Assembly: GCA_009760855.2 (NCBI GenBank)
Contig: WPIO01000042.1
Span: 2,804,001-2,868,000 of the forward strand
DNA: 64,000 nucleotides
Direction of reading: 5' to 3'
Origin: Cristatella mucedo
Lineage: Eukaryota; Bryozoa; Phylactolaemata; Cristatellidae
The position numbers and the translations under genes were made by a program. The notes under the pieces are model-generated. The model was not told where the DNA came from. It made no database searches and saw nothing but the letters and a program-made list of their open reading frames with translations. Positions within the stretch are counted from its first letter, which is position 1. Each line of letters starts with the position of its first letter. Below, piece after piece: positions 51,645 through 63,439 of the stretch.

Positions 51645-52235
51645 TTCAAGAAACTACTTTTGCTAAGTATACTCTTTGGTATCTGATAGTTAGAATAAAT
51701 AATGTGGAATGGCAACGCCTTTAATAGATATGCATAAGGCAGTATTTAGTTGCTGAAAGATATGGCATCTAGTCAGTAGCAGCGATCTTTCTGTATGCTA
51801 TCTGTAGTAACATGATAATTGATGATATTTAGAAACTCATTAGAATGAGAAGCAAACGTGTTGCTGAACCAAGCTATTCACGGCTTACTATCTTGAAACC
51901 CACGCCTGGTGCTACATTTTGCAGATTTGGCAGATAAAGTCAGTAGGAAATTGATTCGCCCTCGAACCCTCTAAAGTGGGTTCACGGCTCATCCTGCTCT
52001 TTTTTCAAGAGTAATCTCTTTTTTTTACCTGAAACAAGCAGGATTAGTGTGGCTTAACCGTTCATGAGACTATCTCCATATCAGCACACTCATGCTGCGA
52101 GTAATCCTCTGACACGAGGCGATGCATGTAGGGAGATTCTACTATGGATAAGTAGTTAGCATTATTAATAGATAATTTTTGAATAGATTTTTATCAGAAT
52201 TGAATATATCGTATTTATGTAGTTACAATTCGCTG
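51645..52235. other. No recognised feature
   Basis: AT-rich sequence with two long T runs (51640, 52020). No supported gene. Confidence 0.35.
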
Positions 52236-52870
52236 CAAGATGAGCAACTTAAGGGTTATGGGAAAACAATGTGTGATTCGAAAATTGGAAAGGCTGACGC
52301 TCAAAATCGGCTTTGCCAGCACATCTCCTGTTTGTACACTAAATCTAGGGGTCATATTTCAAAGTGACTTTTCATTAGACGACCACATAAGCTCTACAGT
52401 CAAGTCTGTCTACTTTCGGCTGCATAATACTGCTAAAATTCCGGCTTTCTTACACAGGTATACTTCTTCTAAATTGGCCCATGCATTTGTGACACCTCGT
52501 CTGGACTTCTTGAGCTCACTGCTTGCTGGTCTACCAGCCTGTGCAATCAGCCGTACTGCTGGTGCAAAACTCTGCAGCTAGGCTTGTCTGTCGTGAGCGT
52601 TGCAGTTGCCACATCACACCACTTATAACTGAAATGCGTTACCTTCCATTCAAGCAGCTCAGCGACTTCAAGGCTTTGTAATGTAGCGTATCTCAATCTA
52701 TAACTCCACAAAGCCATAAAGACTATGTGGGTCTTATGCAGGAGAGTTTTGTATAGCCCACTTAAAGCCTACGAGGCTTTCGGTACGCATTCGGTAGCCA
52801 ACAGACCTTATCTCAAGCTACAAAGAGAAAGTGGAAAGCATAGCAGGGTCAGGAGAGCCGTTGACGTAGT

Positions 52871-53052
52871 AATAAATAAATAAATCCTAGCTGATTAAGC
52901 AGCCTCTTTTTTGTATAGCGACAGAAGAGCCTTTAGGGCTATCACCACCACTTGCAGTGGCGATAAAGGATCACCCACCGCAGGAATCGAACCCACGACC
53001 TCGGGACCAAGGTTGTGAAAGCAACCGCCTTACCTAGTGTGCCATCACGGCT
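52871..53052 (-). mobile_element. SINE family 1, nested, antisense
   Basis: A complete copy with an AATAAATAAATAAAT tail (reverse), hairpin, body, B-box (GAATCGAACCCACGACCTCG) and A-box side (ACCTAGTGTGCCATCACGGC). A short imperfect duplication, GTAGT/GTAAT, flanks it. Confidence 0.88.
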
Positions 53053-53077
53053 GTAATGAGTAGCATAGAAGTAGCAG

Positions 53078-53260
53078 ATGTGATGGCACACTAGGTAAGG
53101 CGGTTGCTTTCATGACCTTGGTCCCGAGGTCGTGGGTTCGATCCCTGCGGCGGACGATCCTTTATCGCCACTGCAAGCGGTTGTGATAGCCATAAAGGCT
53201 CTTCTGTCGCTATACAAAAAAGAGGCTGTATAATCAGCTAGGATTTATTAATATTACCTA
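53078..53260 (+). mobile_element. SINE family 1, nested, sense
   Basis: A complete copy: TGATGGCACACTAGGTAAGG (A-box), GAGGTCGTGGGTTCGATCCC (B-box), the body, hairpin, then CTATACAAAAAAGAGGCTGT and an ATTTATTAATATT tail. It is flanked by TAGCAG on both sides (53072-53077 and 53261-53266), a 6-bp target duplication. Confidence 0.9.
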
Positions 53261-54002
53261 TAGCAGCTCAGGACGCTAAAAAAGATGAGCCATAGTCGGC
53301 AGCAGGAGAGTAGTGGTCGTTGAGTAAGAATCGCTGAAGCGAGTTTCGCAGTGTAGGACCTGGAGAGCTATAGCCTCTATCGCCAACGGTCTTTTAGGGG
53401 AGGAATGGAGCAGCTAATTTATTGTCCATGCAGTACCTGAGGGAACGAGGAGGATGGAACTGGTGCAGCAGTTCAGCTAGATACGGATGAGGCCTGTGGG
53501 TCAGCCAAAGCTTTGTCACTCAGTTTAGGTCCCTTTATTCTTTGGCTCCAGCCTACCTATCCGATCTACTCCCCCACCAGGCTAAGCATCGTACATCTGC
53601 TTTTCGGAATCTCACTGTTAACCTATACTTCGTACAAACCTTGAATCTTTTGGAGACCGTGCCTTTAGTTTGTATAGTCGCAAAGCCTGGAACTCACTCC
53701 CGACTTGTGTCACCACAGCTCGTGACTTGTCCACATTTAATAAGAAACTAAAACTGCACCTATTTATCACAGCATTTTGTGGGTCCCCGTGATTCCACTT
53801 TTCGTGCTTATGTGTGCTGACACTGTGCATGCTGCCACTAACCATACTTGCATGCTGACCCAGTGCATGTCAACCCTAATCATGTTAGTCTTGTTGTTTA
53901 TTCAGCAAGCTAGCACTAACCATTCGATCGTGCTTTTATTTCAACAAATGTGAAGTGCCTAGAAGGAGATTGATTTCTCTAAAGGCGCTTTAATAAATGT
54001 AC

Positions 54003-54033
<31 letters not shown>

Positions 54034-54035
54034 GA

Positions 54036-54280
54036 AATTATTATTAAGCAGTAACCAAAGGCTTGTGACATGCATTGCTTAGAGGAGCGAACAATTACAC
54101 GAGTACAATGATTACACCATAAGGAAAAATTATTGAAGAAGGCCAAACTCGAGCAGCCTATAATTATGACTACTGGTGACTAAAATTCGCTTAATCTTGC
54201 ATAAAAAGCGAGGGGAGAAGGAAAAAAATAGGTTCACTTGGTAGAAGCGATTGCTGAGCTGAACCGATGCTGGTGTAGCT
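54036..54280. other. Spacer between LINE copies
   Basis: No feature beyond the (ATT)n tail end at the left. Confidence 0.4.
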
Positions 54281-54284
54281 GGGG

Positions 54285-55835
54285 CTTTCTTATCTGGAAA
54301 ATATTGTACATATTCGTGCCTCCATAAAGCTCCCTCCGGCTAAAGAAATTGCAAAATCGCAACCTGTGACCTTCTTTGAACGATTTTTCCAAGTTTCCGA
54401 ATGTGATTTAGGTCCGCTATAAGATCTAGTAAAAACGGCTCGTCTCCTGAAGACCTTATACCATCATCTCTGTGGTCTTCACTGGCAGACCAACTTAGCC
54501 CTGCAATAACTGAGATTTTCTATGCTTCTCTGGAAAAGGGGGTCGCACCCAAGTCCTTCAAATCGGCAATCGTTAGACCCGCACTTGAAAAGCCTGGATT
54601 AGATACAGAGGTCTTTGCAAACTATCGCCCATTTTTCCTCCTTCTTTTCTTGTCAAAGGTTCTTGAAAAAAGGGTTGCTAAGTCGCTGGTTGCACATATT
54701 AAAATGAATGAAATGTCAGAAACCTTTCAATCAGGGTTCAAGAGGCAGCACTCCACTGAAACTGCTCTCCTCCGTGTTGGCAAAGCCATTCTACGTGGCA
54801 ACGATGACGGGAATGTCTCTGCCCAAGCTCTGCTAGATCTGCCTGCTGCCTTCGACACCATTGATCACGATGTTCTACTTAAACGATTGAGAACAACGAT
54901 CGGTCTGGCAGGCCAGGCAAAGGCATGGTTTATATCGTTCTTATCTGATCGTGTTCAATCCGTGTCTTGTGGGGTTTAGGTCTCATCCACCTGACCAGTC
55001 ACTTGTAGAGTTCCTCAAAGGTCCTTCCTCGGTCCCAGGCGGTTCTTCATTTATACCCAACCTCTAAAAAAAAGTGATTAACACCCAAGGAATAGGATAT
55101 CACTTTTATGCTGACGATACTCAGCTGTATTTGTCATTCAACCGTCGGAATCTGCTGCAGTAACTGTGAAACTGAATGCTTGCCTTGCCGACATTCGATC
55201 TTTGATGATGGAAAACTTCTTGAAACTAAATGGCGATAAAACCGAACTGCTGCCCATAGGACACTCTCAGCGTTTGGCTGGATTGAAAGGCTTTGCTCTT
55301 CTAATGAGTGATTCTGTTGTGCGACCATCACCACATACCCGAAATGTAGGTGTCGTTTTTGACAGCTGCCTCAATTTTAAAAGCTTCGTTCAGAAGACTT
55401 CTTCTACAGCTAGCCATCACGTCCGATCCGTCTTAGACTAGGAGCTGTCTTCCAAAGTGGCTTGTAAAAAATTTAAGTAGTAAGCTCCTCAGTTCTGTTT
55501 TGGCTTGATTATTGTAATTCCCTTTTGGCTGGGCTACCAAAGAATGCCACAAGGCCACTGCAGATAGCTATGAATATGGCTGCAAGGCTATTTTCAGACT
55601 CCCAGAGGTTTGACCACGTGTCTACTTTGCTGAAAGATCTAGGGGTGGCTGCCGGTTGATCAACAGATACAGAGCAAAGTTCTTAGGCTGATCCACAGGC
55701 CCACCACGGCTCGGCTCCTCTGTACCTAACTGAACTGCTGCACCAGTTCCATCCTCCTCGTTCGCTCAGGTCCTCCATGGACAATAATTGTTTTTAACTA
55801 TTTCATTCCTCAGCTTAAAGACCGTTGGCGACAAT
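54285..55835 (+). mobile_element. LINE family B, degenerate 5'-truncated copy
   Basis: It starts with VHIRASIK-like codons before the reverse transcriptase and runs to the RSFSS region. One open piece (54650-54979) holds LEKRVAKSLVAHIKMNEM, FQSGFKRQHSTETALLRV and LLDLPAAFDTIDHDVLL. A second (55166-55441) holds FLKLNGDKTELLPIGHSQR. A YADD-equivalent (HFYADDTQLYLSF) is readable near 55098-55140. Many indels show it is dead. Confidence 0.9.
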
Positions 55836-55978
55836 ACTGATTGATAATATTGATTGGCAGGAATACTGATGAAACAATATAAATGTAGAGATGAGATCTT
55901 TCAAACAGAGGGTAAAACTAAAAATACACATACCCTAGTTAACCTTCGGAAGTTGGTGCCCTTCCAAGTGAAAATGTC

Positions 55979-56003
55979 GTGTGTGTGTGTGTGTGTGTGT
56001 GCT
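55979..56003 (+). repeat. (TG)n microsatellite
   Basis: A pure TG run followed by GCTTGTGTGGG. Confidence 0.95.
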
Positions 56004-56025
56004 TGTGTGGGTTTTTTGTGGAAAT

Positions 56026-56145
56026 GGAGTCTGATTCAGAACACGACTGTGAAAGGTGTGAAGTAGTTGGGGCAGAGTTTACCGGCGCAGAAATTAAAAT
56101 TCTGATGTTGTTTGGCACTGACATCGGCCAAATGCAGAGAATTTG
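56026..56145 (+). other. Short coding-like segment cut by a LINE tail
   Basis: From an ATG the frame reads MESDSEHDCERCEVVGAEFT, then GAEIKILMLFGTDIGQMQRI. It is then replaced by LINE A 3' sequence (GCATGCTGCCACTAACCACA). The composition looks protein-like (acidic start, paired Cys), but I do not recognise a family. It could be the start of a dead transposon protein or an exon. Confidence 0.3.
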
Positions 56146-56340
56146 CATGCTGCCACTAACCACACTTGCATGCTGACCCTGTGCATGTCACCCCTAACCA
56201 TGTTATTCATGTTGTCTATCAAGCATGATATTACATGCCATTCAATCGCGTTTCTTTGCAGCAAATGTAAAGTGCCTAGAAAGAGATTGAGTTCTCTGAG
56301 AGCGCTGTATCAAGTGTATTATTATTACTATTATTATATG
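56142..56340 (+). mobile_element. LINE family A 3' end only
   Basis: GCATGCTGCCACTAACCACA to GCCTAGAAAGAGATTGAGTT (hairpin) and GCGCTGTATCAAGTGTATTA, with an (ATT)n tail. Confidence 0.92.
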
Positions 56341-56344
56341 ATGA

Positions 56345-56695
56345 AAATAATGGGCTTAAGACTGTACCGTGAGCAAGCCAATACTTTAAGCATTCCCGGA
56401 TGACCGAAAAACATTTGCATCATCAGCATCTGTCACTATGTTAGGACCTAACCCAATGTAGCACCATGCAAGGTTTATCTAGGCATGTCGAGAGGCGTTT
56501 GCATAGGAATTGGTGATCTGTTTGTCAAATGCTGGTGAGAGATGTTGAAGAAACACCTTAGAGACCATATTATGTATGATCTGCCTTGTTCAGAATACCA
56601 TTGAAAGCATGCAGGAGAGCAGTTTCTGTGGATTGGCTATTAAAAGAACCTTTTACTGTGCGAATGCCTAGTTGCCATATGGAGTCTCTGTAGCT
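56345..56695. other. No recognised feature
   Basis: No frame or repeat that I can support. Confidence 0.35.
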
Positions 56696-56697
56696 TA

Positions 56698-57222
56698 CAA
56701 TAATAATAATAATGCACTTTATAAAGCACCCTCAGAGAACTCAATCTTTTTCTAGGCGCTTTACATTTGCAGCAAAGGAAACACGGTCGAATGATGGGAA
56801 ACGAATAACATGGTTAGGGGTGACATGAACAGGGTCAGCATGCAAGTGTGGTTAGTGGCAGCATGCACAGTGCCAGCTCGGATAAGCACATCAAGGACGA
56901 AGCACAGGGACCCACAAAATGCTGTCATAGATAGGTACTTTTAAAGTTTTTTATAAATGTTATCAAATCAAGGGATGCAGTTACGCAAGGGATGTCGTGA
57001 CGCAAGTCAGAAGTGAGCTCTAGGCTTTGGCAGCATACGAACTAAATGCACGGTCTCCAGAGGATTTAAGGTTTGTACGAGGTATAGGTAAACAGTTGGA
57101 TTCCCAAAAGCGGGTGGTGTGATGCTTGGCCTGGTGAGGAAGTAGATCTGATATGTAGACTGCAGCCAAAGAATCGAGGGACGTTAAAGTGAACGACAAA
57201 ACCTTGAAGTCGATCCGTTATG
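56698..57222 (-). mobile_element. LINE family A 3' copy, antisense
   Basis: The (AAT)n tail, AATGCACTTTATAAAGCACC, the hairpin, and antisense C-terminal coding sequence with a small duplication near 56965-57000 (AAGGGATG repeated). It ends at the KQRIDFKV block. Confidence 0.88.
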
Positions 57223-57224
57223 CT

Positions 57225-58500
57225 TGCAAGTTCTCATTAGTTACTACTCTCGGATAGGTGTAAAAGTGCTGGCGTCGTCCGTGCTAACAAGTAATAATGT
57301 ATGTCTACTGGTGATGTGTCGTGTCAGCTGTTGAGATCGGAGACTTGCAGTAGTCCCTAGAAGGTCAAGTAGTGAATCTACTCAAAATCTTTAATATTCG
57401 TCTGCGAAAAACTCCCATCTTTACCTACTATGTAGTCTAGTTCCACTCAAATCCAAAACGAAGCAGCGAGCGAGTGTCAAGCAGTTGGTAGCAGGTGGCT
57501 CGATTTTAGCTGTCAAGACCTTGTCTCATTCACACGCATTGACTGCTTAAATGAAGACCAAAGGCAGACATTTGAATGTGTCCAGTTCATTCGACAGACA
57601 ACAGTGAGAACCAATCGGCTAAGGCCTGCCTGTTGCTAGAGAAATGAAGTTCTTAAATAGCTTCCCTATGTTTTGCTGAGTCGATAGCCGAAATTCTGTT
57701 TTAGCTTAGCAGGTTAATTAGGCAAAGACCAAATTAGGGCTTTGGCGACTTAGAAATATGGCACAAAACGAGGCTACATTTTAGTTGGTGCGATGACTGG
57801 AGACACTCGTGCTATAAGTTTCAATCTCATTTTGAGCCAGGCAATAGTTTTTTTTATCTTGGTGAGGAAATATCGCGAAAAAGTGGGCGGGACCTCTCAA
57901 GAAAGCTTCACATAGCAGCTCGCACAGCGAGTGGTGGAGACGAGAGGCTGGGAAGGCAGCTGCCCCTGTCAGTCTGAACAGGAACAGTTGTTAGAGTTAG
58001 CCGTGATGGCGCCTCTTGCTTCAGCTCTGGCTCTGGCTTGTGACTGGCACCTGGAGCAACGTGGGGCTCGGAGATCGACTGGTATCCATAAGATAAGTCA
58101 GAAGGGGTAATGCTGTTAATCCGTCAGAGACCCACTCAGAGGCTAGGAATAACATGGAGCTAGGAGCGACCACACGGACAGACAACACGGTCTGAGGACT
58201 AGTTTGCTACTTTAGCGAAGGTGCTAGGCTAGTAGGCAAGCTCAATAATGCCATCGGCTGAGGGTTTGACGTGAATTAACGAGGCGATTGAACTCTAAGT
58301 ATGGCAACCAGGATTTAAGTCTAAGAATCGGTCGAGGCAGAGTCCGGTCGAGCCGAGGACGGCTATGACTCGCAATGCAAGCTGGCGAGACTTACTCTGA
58401 CGCTGCTGGTGTCAACCGCCAAAGCAGGCCGTGAGTTCAGTGTATTAAAACCTAATAACACTGCACACTTTTAAACAACCACGGGTGCATAGGACTTCAA
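57225..58500. other. No recognised feature
   Basis: No CARD-like exon, transposon or splice-supported frame was found, although the missing first half of the CARD at 60839 could lie in this interval. Confidence 0.35.
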
Positions 58501-58504
58501 CGAC

Positions 58505-60265
58505 GCTATGCTATTCCCACTGTCCTGCTCCTACGTTGCACTGATCAGCTGCTGCCATGCATAACCAACATCATTACTATGTCATTAGCCTCAGGTCAGG
58601 TCCCAGCACCTTTCAAAAAAGCTGTAGTCAGGCCACTTCTCAAGAAAGCTACACTAGACCAAGAGAACTTAAGCAACTACCGCCCAGTCTCCCTTCTACC
58701 ATTCCTATCAAAGACACTGGAACGGGTCGTGGCAGACCAGCTGAACTCGTATATCGAAACCTCACACCTTGCTAGTAAGTTCCAGTCTGGCTTTAGAGCT
58801 AATCACTCCACAGAGTCAGCATTGCTTCGGGTATACAACGACCTACTTAGGAATGCAGACATGGGTAGAGTGTCTCTTCTTGTTTTGCTCGATCTTTCGG
58901 CAGCTTTTGATACCATCGATCACAAAGTACTTCTAGAGCGCCTCTCATCTCGCCTGGGCATCACTGGCACTGCTCTGCAGTGGTTCAGGTCCTATCTCAG
59001 TGGGAGACTCCAGAGTGTTGACGTGAATGGACAAAGATCATCTGAAGTACCTCTAAAATATGGAGTACCTCAGGGCTCTGTGCTAGGTCCGGTCCTTTTC
59101 ACCGTTTATACTCTCTCTCTTGCTGATGTGATTGCCAAGCACAATCTAGGCTTTCACTTCTATGCGGATGACACTCAGTTGTACCTTTGCTTTGATCCCT
59201 CCCAGCCTTCGAGCACCTCAAATTCTCTCAACTCACTTGCTGCATGCATTGATGACATCCGATCATGGATGGCAGCAAATTTTCTAAAACTAAACGATGA
59301 TAAAACTAACTTACTAGTTATGGGCAAACCTAGTGTTATTCAGAAATTGGAAAGGCTGACTTTCAAAATTGGCTCTGCCAGCATATCTCCAGTTGCATCA
59401 GCTCGAAATCTAGGTGTCATATTCCAAAGCGACCTCTCGTTAGACGACCACATCAGCTCCACAGTCAAATCAGCCTATTTTCAGCTTCATAACATTGCTA
59501 ACATTAGGGCTTGTTTAGATAAGGATACCACGTCCAAGTTGGTCCATGCATTCGTGACATCTCGTCTCGACTTCTGCAACTCACTGCTTACTGGCCTATG
59601 AGCATGTGCGATCAGGCGATTGCAGCTGGTGCAAAACTCTGCAGCTAGGCTTGTCTGTCGTGAGCGTCGCAGTTGCCACATTACTCCACTTCTCGCCGAC
59701 CTGCACTGGCTACCAGTCAAGCAACGGATTGACTTCAAGGTTTTGTCGCTCACTTTTAGGTCTCTTCATTCTATGGCTCCAGCCTATCTTTCAGATATAC
59801 TACCCCATCAGGCAAAGCATCGTACCACTCGCTTTTCGGAATCCAACAGTCTAGAAATACCTCGTACAAACCTTAAATCCTTTGGAGACCGTGCATTTAG
59901 CTCGTATGCTCCCACAGCCTGGAACTCCCTCCCGACCTGCATCAGAACATCCCCTGACCTGACCACATTTAAAAGAAACTTAAAAACATACCTATTTAGG
60001 ACAGCATTTAGTGGGTCCTTGTGACTCGTCCTCGATGTGCTTATGCGTGCTGACACTGCTCATGCTGCCACTAACCACATTTGCATGCTGACCCAGTGCA
60101 TGTAACCCCTAACCATGTTATTCATTTTGTTTGTTTTTCAAGCATGATTTTACTTACTATTCTATTGCGTATCACTTTGCAGCAAATGTAAAGCGCCTAG
60201 AAAGAGATTAAGTTCTCTGAGGGCGCTTTATCAAGTGCAATATTATTATTATTATTATTATGCTG
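58505..60265 (+). mobile_element. LINE family A, best copy in the window
   Basis: The reverse transcriptase is open from about 58510 to 59598 and includes FKKAVVRPLLKKATLDQENL, NYRPVSLLPFLSKTLERVV and FQSGFRANHSTESALLRVY. It then shows LLDLSAAFDTIDH, YGVPQGSVLGPVLF, HFYADDTQLYLCFD (intact YADD) and FLKLNDDKTNLLVMG. A TGA at 59599, where other copies read CCA or CCG for Pro, interrupts the C-terminal domain. That domain resumes in the same frame to RTAFSGSL (60024). The 3' untranslated region has the AGAGATTAAGTTCTCT hairpin and (ATT)n. The endonuclease is missing (5' truncation). Confidence 0.95.
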
Positions 60266-60838
60266 TTTCGTGCTGATAAAGAAATGACATTAACGATGGC
60301 AAATGGTACCATCGTCACACACTTTCAATAATTACTCAGATCCGCTCTCAATTAAAATAAAAGACTTGCAATTTCCACTGTGTTTATTATTGTCGCCAGG
60401 GGTTGCTAGCCCTGCCTACGAGGCCTGGCTTCGTGAGCGGCAGCAGCCAACCCCAATTACTAAATAAGTGCTGTTGGCTATGCCTAGCTAGTAAAGAAGT
60501 GCTAGGGTTCTCTTGCAACTCGTTCTGGCTGGCTAGCTATATTGTCAGGTGTCGCATGCAGGAAATGTCGGCTCACCTGAGTTGTTGGACAAAAAAACGT
60601 GCTCGATGTCAAATGTACACTTTGATTAGCTCCACCGATCCAAATGCCAAATTCTTGCAAATCAGTGAATGGCTCAGATTTGTAGCATCCAATGAGGCCT
60701 CGGATGGTCAGAAGTGGCGATGCAATGGCCTCCCTACGAGCAGCTACAGGCGCTAGCTCGGGTAGCAAACAACTTTCGCACTTCGTGAAAGTTCGCTCGT
60801 TCAAAGCTGCTCAATGAGAAACGTTCTCTTTTTTGTAG
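60266..60838. other. Intron-like or unassigned sequence before the CARD half-exon
   Basis: A minus-strand frame (60502-60804) begins MNERTFTKCESCLLPELAPV and is unrecognised. The right end has the pyrimidine tract and acceptor CTTTTTTGTAG of the next exon. Confidence 0.35.
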
Positions 60839-60999
60839 AGATCCCCGAATGCCGTGGCGGCCGTTTCAACTCTTCTCAGTATTTTGACAGCACGCGGCGA
60901 GCCTGCAGTTCAAGAATTTGCGAATGTATTGGAGTCAGAGGAAGTTCAGCTTCCTGAGCTGGCGCAAGAGCTTCGTGGTGTAGCTGTCGCTGTTACGAG
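60839..60999 (+). CDS. CARD-like domain, second half (exon)
   Basis: Acceptor CTCTTTTTTGTAG. The exon opens in phase 0 with RSPNAVAAVSTLLSILTARG, then EPAVQEFANVLESEEVQLPE and LAQELRGVAVAVT. The pattern (hydrophobic-rich helix, LL-x-IL, x-RG-x-xAVQEF-x-x-x-L) fits helices 4-6 of CARD death-fold domains, which assemble caspase or inflammasome-type signalling complexes. A GT (GTAGCA) follows at 61000. If it is not used, the frame ends at once with TAG at 61001-61003, making this a terminal exon. No first half was found upstream. The closest alternative is another death-fold helical bundle. Confidence 0.55.
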
Positions 61000-61003
61000 G
61001 TAG

Positions 61004-62490
61004 CACAATTTTGCATTTCAGCTAGCCAGCTTTAACGTGAACTCTTTCTGTCAGTCGGCATTCTCACCGAGGTCATTATTTTTCTTGCTCCGATGTAATA
61101 GCTCAAAAGCCTTCGATGGGCAGACATTTCAGCTGGCATGGCTAAAAACTGACTGCTAAAGACTCATTCTAGGGCGTACCCGAAAACCTCGTCATAAAAG
61201 ACAGCGTCGTCTTAAGTCATGTGACCTTTTTTAGTGGTAATCTTCAAAATGGCGTCGTGCCTATCCAAAGTGAAGTAGTTGTTCCGGCGATAATATTAAA
61301 ACTTGGCTTCCTAATGCTTGGCTTTGTCTTCGAGTGATGCACAATTAATAAGAAAATACATGTTTCAGTGAGCTTCCAGGTTATACAAGAGACCCCTGAA
61401 TAATTCTAGCAATCACTTTGTTATTAATTGTATGCTAGTGCCATCGACAGTATAGCTTGTGCTCGAAGGCTCGCAAGAAAATTTTGCAGCCAGTTCTTGT
61501 GCCGATATTAGCAATCGTAACCTCGTCATTTATTTCAATTCACTGCTCCAATGACGACTTCCGTGCTGCTGTCATTTGCAATTTATCGGCTATTATCTTT
61601 GTCCTGTGTCTTTTCAGTGTACTGCCGTCATCAAAACTGATTTGCTAGCATCCACCCGGCTTTCATAGAACGGTCGCATTACGCAGGCACTAAGCGGTTG
61701 CATGGCCGAGCTGGACCTCACCTTTAGCAGTGCTTTCGTTCTACGTTGGCTGTTGCTTTTAGCGAGCTATTTTGCGGCAGACTACATGCAGCAGCAGCAG
61801 CTGGCTCAGTGACGGCAGACCGGCAGCAGGTTTGTCTTCGGCTGAAAGTCTGCTGGCTGCATAGTATCAAGTTTCGAACGTGGATATTTTCGTCCGTGGA
61901 AGCTTCGAAGTCTTGGTTTCAGACTCTAACCGTGTCCTCTTTGTTGGAGTAAGGGAACCCTTTGAATTATGTATTCATTTCGATTGTGCTAAACATTGCA
62001 TTGAACCAGCGTGAACAAGTGGTTCACGTTTGTATACGCCTAAAATAGTCCACAGCACTTTACTGTAACACGAGCGAGGAATTAGAGGCACTTTACAGGC
62101 TGACACTTGGAAAATTCTTTTTTTAACTAAGTGCAGTCGGTAATTTCTAGCGAGATGCACCGAAAGAAAGCTGGGCATGTTAATGTATAGCACCCAGTTT
62201 TCGGTGACCCGTGTTGTTTTAAGTCGTTCCATATTTGAGGGAATGCAAATGCAGTAAATTCTTTGTTCTCCATTCTTCATGTGCATGACTCGTCCGCCTT
62301 ACACTGAACCATGTCGATGTGTTGAGAGGGTGTCGATGTGCCGAGATACGTATAAGCCTAATATACTTCTGTACTATACGAATTCGCCTGTCGCCATATG
62401 TAGGACTGTCAGTGATTGCCTAGGCGGTATGCAGCAGAGCTGTTTCCGAAAGACCTAATTTTCAGCAGACAGGACCGAACGAAGTCAAGT
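61004..62490. other. No recognised exon
   Basis: A plus-strand frame (61457-61648) is hydrophobic (LVPILAIVTSSFISI, then AVICNLSAIIFVLCLFSV) and could be a membrane segment or chance. A minus-strand frame (61975-62286) has no recognised motif. Presumably intergenic or intronic to the flanking CARD exons. Confidence 0.3.
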
Positions 62491-62492
62491 TT

Positions 62493-62587
62493 ATGGACGA
62501 CATCACGCGATTAGATCACGTGCCATTAGGAGGCTTAGTGAGAGCCTTGTTTTTCCAATATTTGAAGAGCCAGTTAGATGATCTTAG
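62493..62587 (+). CDS. Candidate first coding exon of the right-hand CARD gene
   Basis: An ATG opens MDDITRLDHVPLGGLVRALF, then FQYLKSQLDDL. It ends two bases into a codon (AG) before GTCAGA, a weak donor. The next exon begins with a single T and then CAG CAA. The phases therefore fit and would join as DDL-S-QQNLVPS. Support is limited to phase and position. The start context is poor (T at -3). Confidence 0.3.
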
Positions 62588-62589
62588 GT

Positions 62590-63435
62590 CAGACGGTAAT
62601 GAGCTCCAGCCTCAACCCTCTACTTTTAAAAGCAGGTCGACTGATTTGATTCCATTTTCAATGGCACCGGCTGTCCTTGTGGCAAATCTGAATGATTATT
62701 TCTTTACTAACAAGTGCTAGTTTCGAGATTAGTGCCCGATCAGTCACAAATCATCTGCTGTGCTATCTAGGGTTCAGCCAATTAGTGCAGAGTGAAGAGC
62801 CCAATGAGCTAACACTGCTCATCAGTTTTCGGGCTGACCACATTGAAAAAATTGCTTCGACTTGTGCACCTGTATAATAGACGACTATTCCTATTAATAA
62901 TTTCGACGACCAAACCAAAGTAGCCAACTCGTCGCTGGCAGCCTTTTCATTAGGATTCGCACTCGTCTGTCCACTTATATCTACCCATCCGTGACCCGAC
63001 AAAGCTTGCAAAATTGGAATCAGCCAAGAACTCAGCTGCCGAGCCAAGTGGGCTTCCAGTCACTCTATCCGGGATTTCTATGATACACTCAAAGCGTCTA
63101 GGCAATAATTCCTTGCAAAGTGCTCTCGGCACCAACTTTGAAAATTTTCCTTCGTAGACACTGGGGAAAATCAGTGGGAGATCATCCTCACTTTTATTTC
63201 GAGACGTAACTGTGGTTTCATTCCACCCTGCTTTGCAGCAAATCGAACTCGCTCAACTTCAACTCCGTTTACCCATGCAGCAATGAAATTCACTCTTGGA
63301 CGGTCACAAACTTTTTTATACTAAATAATAATAAAATCCTTACTACTTTTGAGGAAACTTAGTATTCCACTAAAATTGCAACGATTTACCCTTTAACTAA
63401 ATCTGACCATCGTATCTTCTGTGGCTTCTTAACGG
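62590..63435. other. Probable intron, no clear feature
   Basis: Open frames on both strands lack motifs. The sequence runs into an old LINE relic at the right. Confidence 0.35.
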
Positions 63436-63439
63436 AATC

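Larger units (their letters stand above)
52680..53506 (-). mobile_element. LINE family B 3' fragment inserted in LINE A, with two nested SINEs
   Basis: The reverse family B 3' end (GTAGCGTATCTCAATCTATA and TTTGTATAGCCCACTTAAAG) leads into antisense coding sequence (RLWN..S, GDRG-like). The target duplication is AAGGCTTTGT (52670-52679) against AAAGCTTTGT (53507-53516). Confidence 0.9.
52240..54035 (+). mobile_element. LINE family A copy split by a LINE family B insertion
   Basis: The left part (52240-52679) encodes VMGKQCVIRKLERLTLKIGF, LGVIFQSDFSLDDHISSTV and TPRLDFLSSLLAGLPACAI. The right part (53507-54035) continues with LCHSV..SLYSLAPAYLSDLLPH and ends with the hairpin and (ATT)n tail. 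The gap is exactly filled by a family B element on the other strand. Confidence 0.92.

Noticed and set aside
60502-60804. A 100-codon minus-strand exon
   Set aside because: No recognisable motif, no paired splice partner, and it lies antisense to the intron leading to the CARD half-exon. Kept only as unassigned sequence.
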